Both the position numbers and the translations under genes were made by a program. This document shows, piece after piece, positions 14,327 to 15,773 of a stretch of 15,773 bases of DNA (positions are counted from its first letter, which is position 1; every line of letters starts with the position of its first letter). Under the pieces are notes generated by a model. That model saw only the letters and a program-made list of their open reading frames with translations, did no database searches and had not been told where the DNA came from. Origin of the DNA: JBCDBH01 sp039184055 (GTDB taxonomy: Bacteria > Acidobacteriota > Thermoanaerobaculia > Multivoradales > J023); assembly GCA_039184055.1 (NCBI GenBank), contig JBCDBH010000112.1:1-15773 (forward strand). Reading direction: 5' to 3'.

Positions 14327-15773
14327 ATGGCCAAGCTGGAAGAAATCCGAGTTCCCGATATCGGTGACTTCGACGATGTCGACGTCGCCGAGGTGCTGGT
14401 GGCGGTGGGTGACAGAGTCGAGGTCGAGCAGGGGTTGATCACCCTCGAAAGCGACAAGGCCTCGATGGAGGTGCCTTCACCCGTTGCCGGCACGGTCAAA
14501 GAAATCAAAGTCGCGCTGGGCGATCAGGTCGGGCAAGACGCGGTGATCGCCGTAGTCGAGATCGAAGGCGAGGCAGCTGACTCGCCCGCCACCGACAGTC
14601 AGCCGGCCGTCGAAGCGGCACCGGCACCGGTATCAGCCACTTCGCCGCCCCCCATCGCGGCACCGGTATCAGCCACTTCGCCGCCCCCCATCGCGGCACC
14701 GGTACCAGCCGCACCGCCGACTCCCGTCGCGGCACCGGCCGCACCGCCGACTCCCGTCGCGGCACCGGCCGCCGTCGCCGCCAACACCCGTGACGACGTC
14801 GACCACACCTGCGACATCGTGGTGATCGGCTCGGGCCCGGGTGGCTACACCGCCGCGTTTCGCGCCGCCGATCTCGGTCTGAACACCATCCTGGTCGAGC
14901 GCGATCCGTATCTGGGTGGCGTCTGTCTCAACGTCGGCTGTATCCCGTCGAAAGCCCTGCTCCACGCCGCCAAGGTAATCGACGAGGCGGCCGAATTCGC
15001 CGATCACGGCATTCGCTTCGGCGCTCCCGAGATCGACCACGACAAGCTGCGCTCCTGGAAAGACGACGTCGTTGGTCGACTCACCGGTGGCATCGCCACG
15101 CTGGCCAAGCAGCGCAAGGTCAAGGTGGTCGAAGGCCTGGGTCGATTTCGCGACGCCCACACGCTCGTCGCCACCACGCCGGACGGTGAGACGACCATCG
15201 GCTTCGATCACGCCGTCATCGCGGTCGGATCCGAGCCGGTGCGACTCCCCTTCCTGCCCGACGATCCTCGGATCATGGATTCGACCGGCGCGCTCGAGCT
15301 TCCCGAGCCCACCGGTAGCCTGCTGTGTATCGGTGGCGGCATCATCGGGCTCGAGATGGCCACGGTCTACTCGGCCCTGGGCTGGCGAGTGAGCATCGTC
15401 GAAATGCTCGACGGCCTGATGCCCGGGGTCGATCGCGACCTGGTGCGACCGTTTCAAAAACGCATGGCGACGAAATGGGACGCGGTTTATACCAGCACCA
15501 AAGTGACGGCGGTCGAAGCGGGTGACGACGGGCTCACCGTTTCCTTCGACGGCAAAGATGCCCCTGAAACGGCTACCTACGACCGCATCCTGGTCGCGGT
15601 CGGTCGGGTGCCCAACGGCAAGAAGATCGACGCCGAGGCGGCCGGTATCGCGGTCGACGAACGAGGCTTCATCCGAGTCGACAAACAACAGCGCACCAAC
15701 GTGCCGCATATTTTCGCGATCGGCGACGTCGTCGGTCAGCCGATGCTGGCGCACAAAGCGACCCACGAAGGCA
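14327..15773 (+). CDS. lpdA: Dihydrolipoamide dehydrogenase (E3) with N-terminal lipoyl domain, 3' end outside window
   Basis: 482 codons are present with no stop before the right edge. The flavoenzyme reoxidises dihydrolipoamide and reduces NAD+. A lipoyl domain (about 5-80, Lys44 in ESDKASMEV) comes first, then an Ala/Pro linker (about 81-158) built partly of tandem repeats. The E3 body has FAD-binding GSGPGG (168-173), the redox pair Cys200/Cys205 in GGVCLNVGCIPS, the NAD-binding GGGIIG (336-341) and the second FAD segment FAIGDVVG (463-470). The dimerisation domain with its His-Glu pair lies beyond the window. Lipoyl-fused E3 is known from Neisseria (P64k) and Ralstonia PdhL. The ATG has AAGGG nine bases upstream. 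It is the last visible gene of the operon. Confidence 0.95.
   Translation, partial: MAKLEEIRVPDIGDFDDVDVAEVLVAVGDRVEVEQGLITLESDKASMEVPSPVAGTVKEIKVALGDQVGQDAVIAVVEIEGEAADSPATDSQPAVEAAPAPVSATSPPPIAAPVSATSPPPIAAPVPAAPPTPVAAPAAPPTPVAAPAAVAANTRDDVDHTCDIVVIGSGPGGYTAAFRAADLGLNTILVERDPYLGGVCLNVGCIPSKALLHAAKVIDEAAEFADHGIRFGAPEIDHDKLRSWKDDVVGRLTGGIATLAKQRKVKVVEGLGRFRDAHTLVATTPDGETTIGFDHAVIAVGSEPVRLPFLPDDPRIMDSTGALELPEPTGSLLCIGGGIIGLEMATVYSALGWRVSIVEMLDGLMPGVDRDLVRPFQKRMATKWDAVYTSTKVTAVEAGDDGLTVSFDGKDAPETATYDRILVAVGRVPNGKKIDAEAAGIAVDERGFIRVDKQQRTNVPHIFAIGDVVGQPMLAHKATHEG
14624..14761. repeat. In-frame tandem repeat in the lpdA linker
   Basis: Four units begin with GCACCGG: two identical 36-bp copies (14624-14659, 14660-14695), a diverged 36-bp copy (14696-14731) and a 30-bp copy (14732-14761). 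All are multiples of three, so the number of units can change without shifting the frame. They encode APVSATSPPPIA-like and APAAPPTPVA-like segments of the flexible linker between the lipoyl domain and the E3 body. Confidence 0.92.

Overview
The window is GC-rich, densely coded bacterial chromosome. No stop-riddled genes, insertion sequences, phage genes, tRNA/rRNA genes or CRISPR arrays were seen. The best single clue to the host is a secreted SpoIVB-type (S55) peptidase followed by a secreted beta-propeller protein, a combination I associate with Acidobacteriota-like lineages. The pyruvate dehydrogenase genes (homodimeric AceE, lipoyl-domain-fused Lpd) look like the proteobacterial type, so the taxonomic call is only moderate to low confidence.

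Layout. Everything left of about 10.02 kb is on the minus strand and everything right of about 10.28 kb is on the plus strand. Minus strand, in transcription order: proC (10021-9152), a possible 7-codon mini-cistron (9155-9132), a GMP-synthase-like class I glutamine amidotransferase (9135-8275), a 189-bp gap, a secreted S9A prolyl oligopeptidase (8085-5944), a 183-bp gap with a nested hairpin, then a tight block of recN (5760-4033), tsaC/yrdC (4036-3422), the S55 peptidase (3425-1629) and a beta-propeller protein that leaves the window at its left edge (1602-1). recN/tsaC and tsaC/S55 each overlap by 4 bp (ATGA and GTGA), and the propeller starts 26 bp after the S55 stop, so these four are probably one transcript.

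Plus strand: aceE (10282-12954), aceF (12954-14312) and lpdA (14327 to the right edge) encode E1, E2 and E3 of the pyruvate dehydrogenase complex. aceE and aceF overlap by one base and lpdA follows 14 bp later. E2 and E3 carry very similar N-terminal lipoyl domains. The 260-bp divergent region between proC and aceE holds an 18-bp perfect palindrome, a 7-11-7 inverted repeat and a spaced 9-bp direct repeat, which are candidate regulatory sites.

Most functions are housekeeping: proline synthesis, DNA repair, tRNA t6A modification, peptide turnover and pyruvate oxidation. The less ordinary points are the reversed order of the Ser and His motifs in the S55 peptidase relative to SpoIVB, its pairing with an exported beta-propeller protein, the mini-cistron bridging proC and the amidotransferase, the duplicated lipoyl domain, and two in-frame tandem repeats in disordered protein segments. 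I did not see a clearly new multi-gene system. The S55/propeller pair is the nearest candidate.
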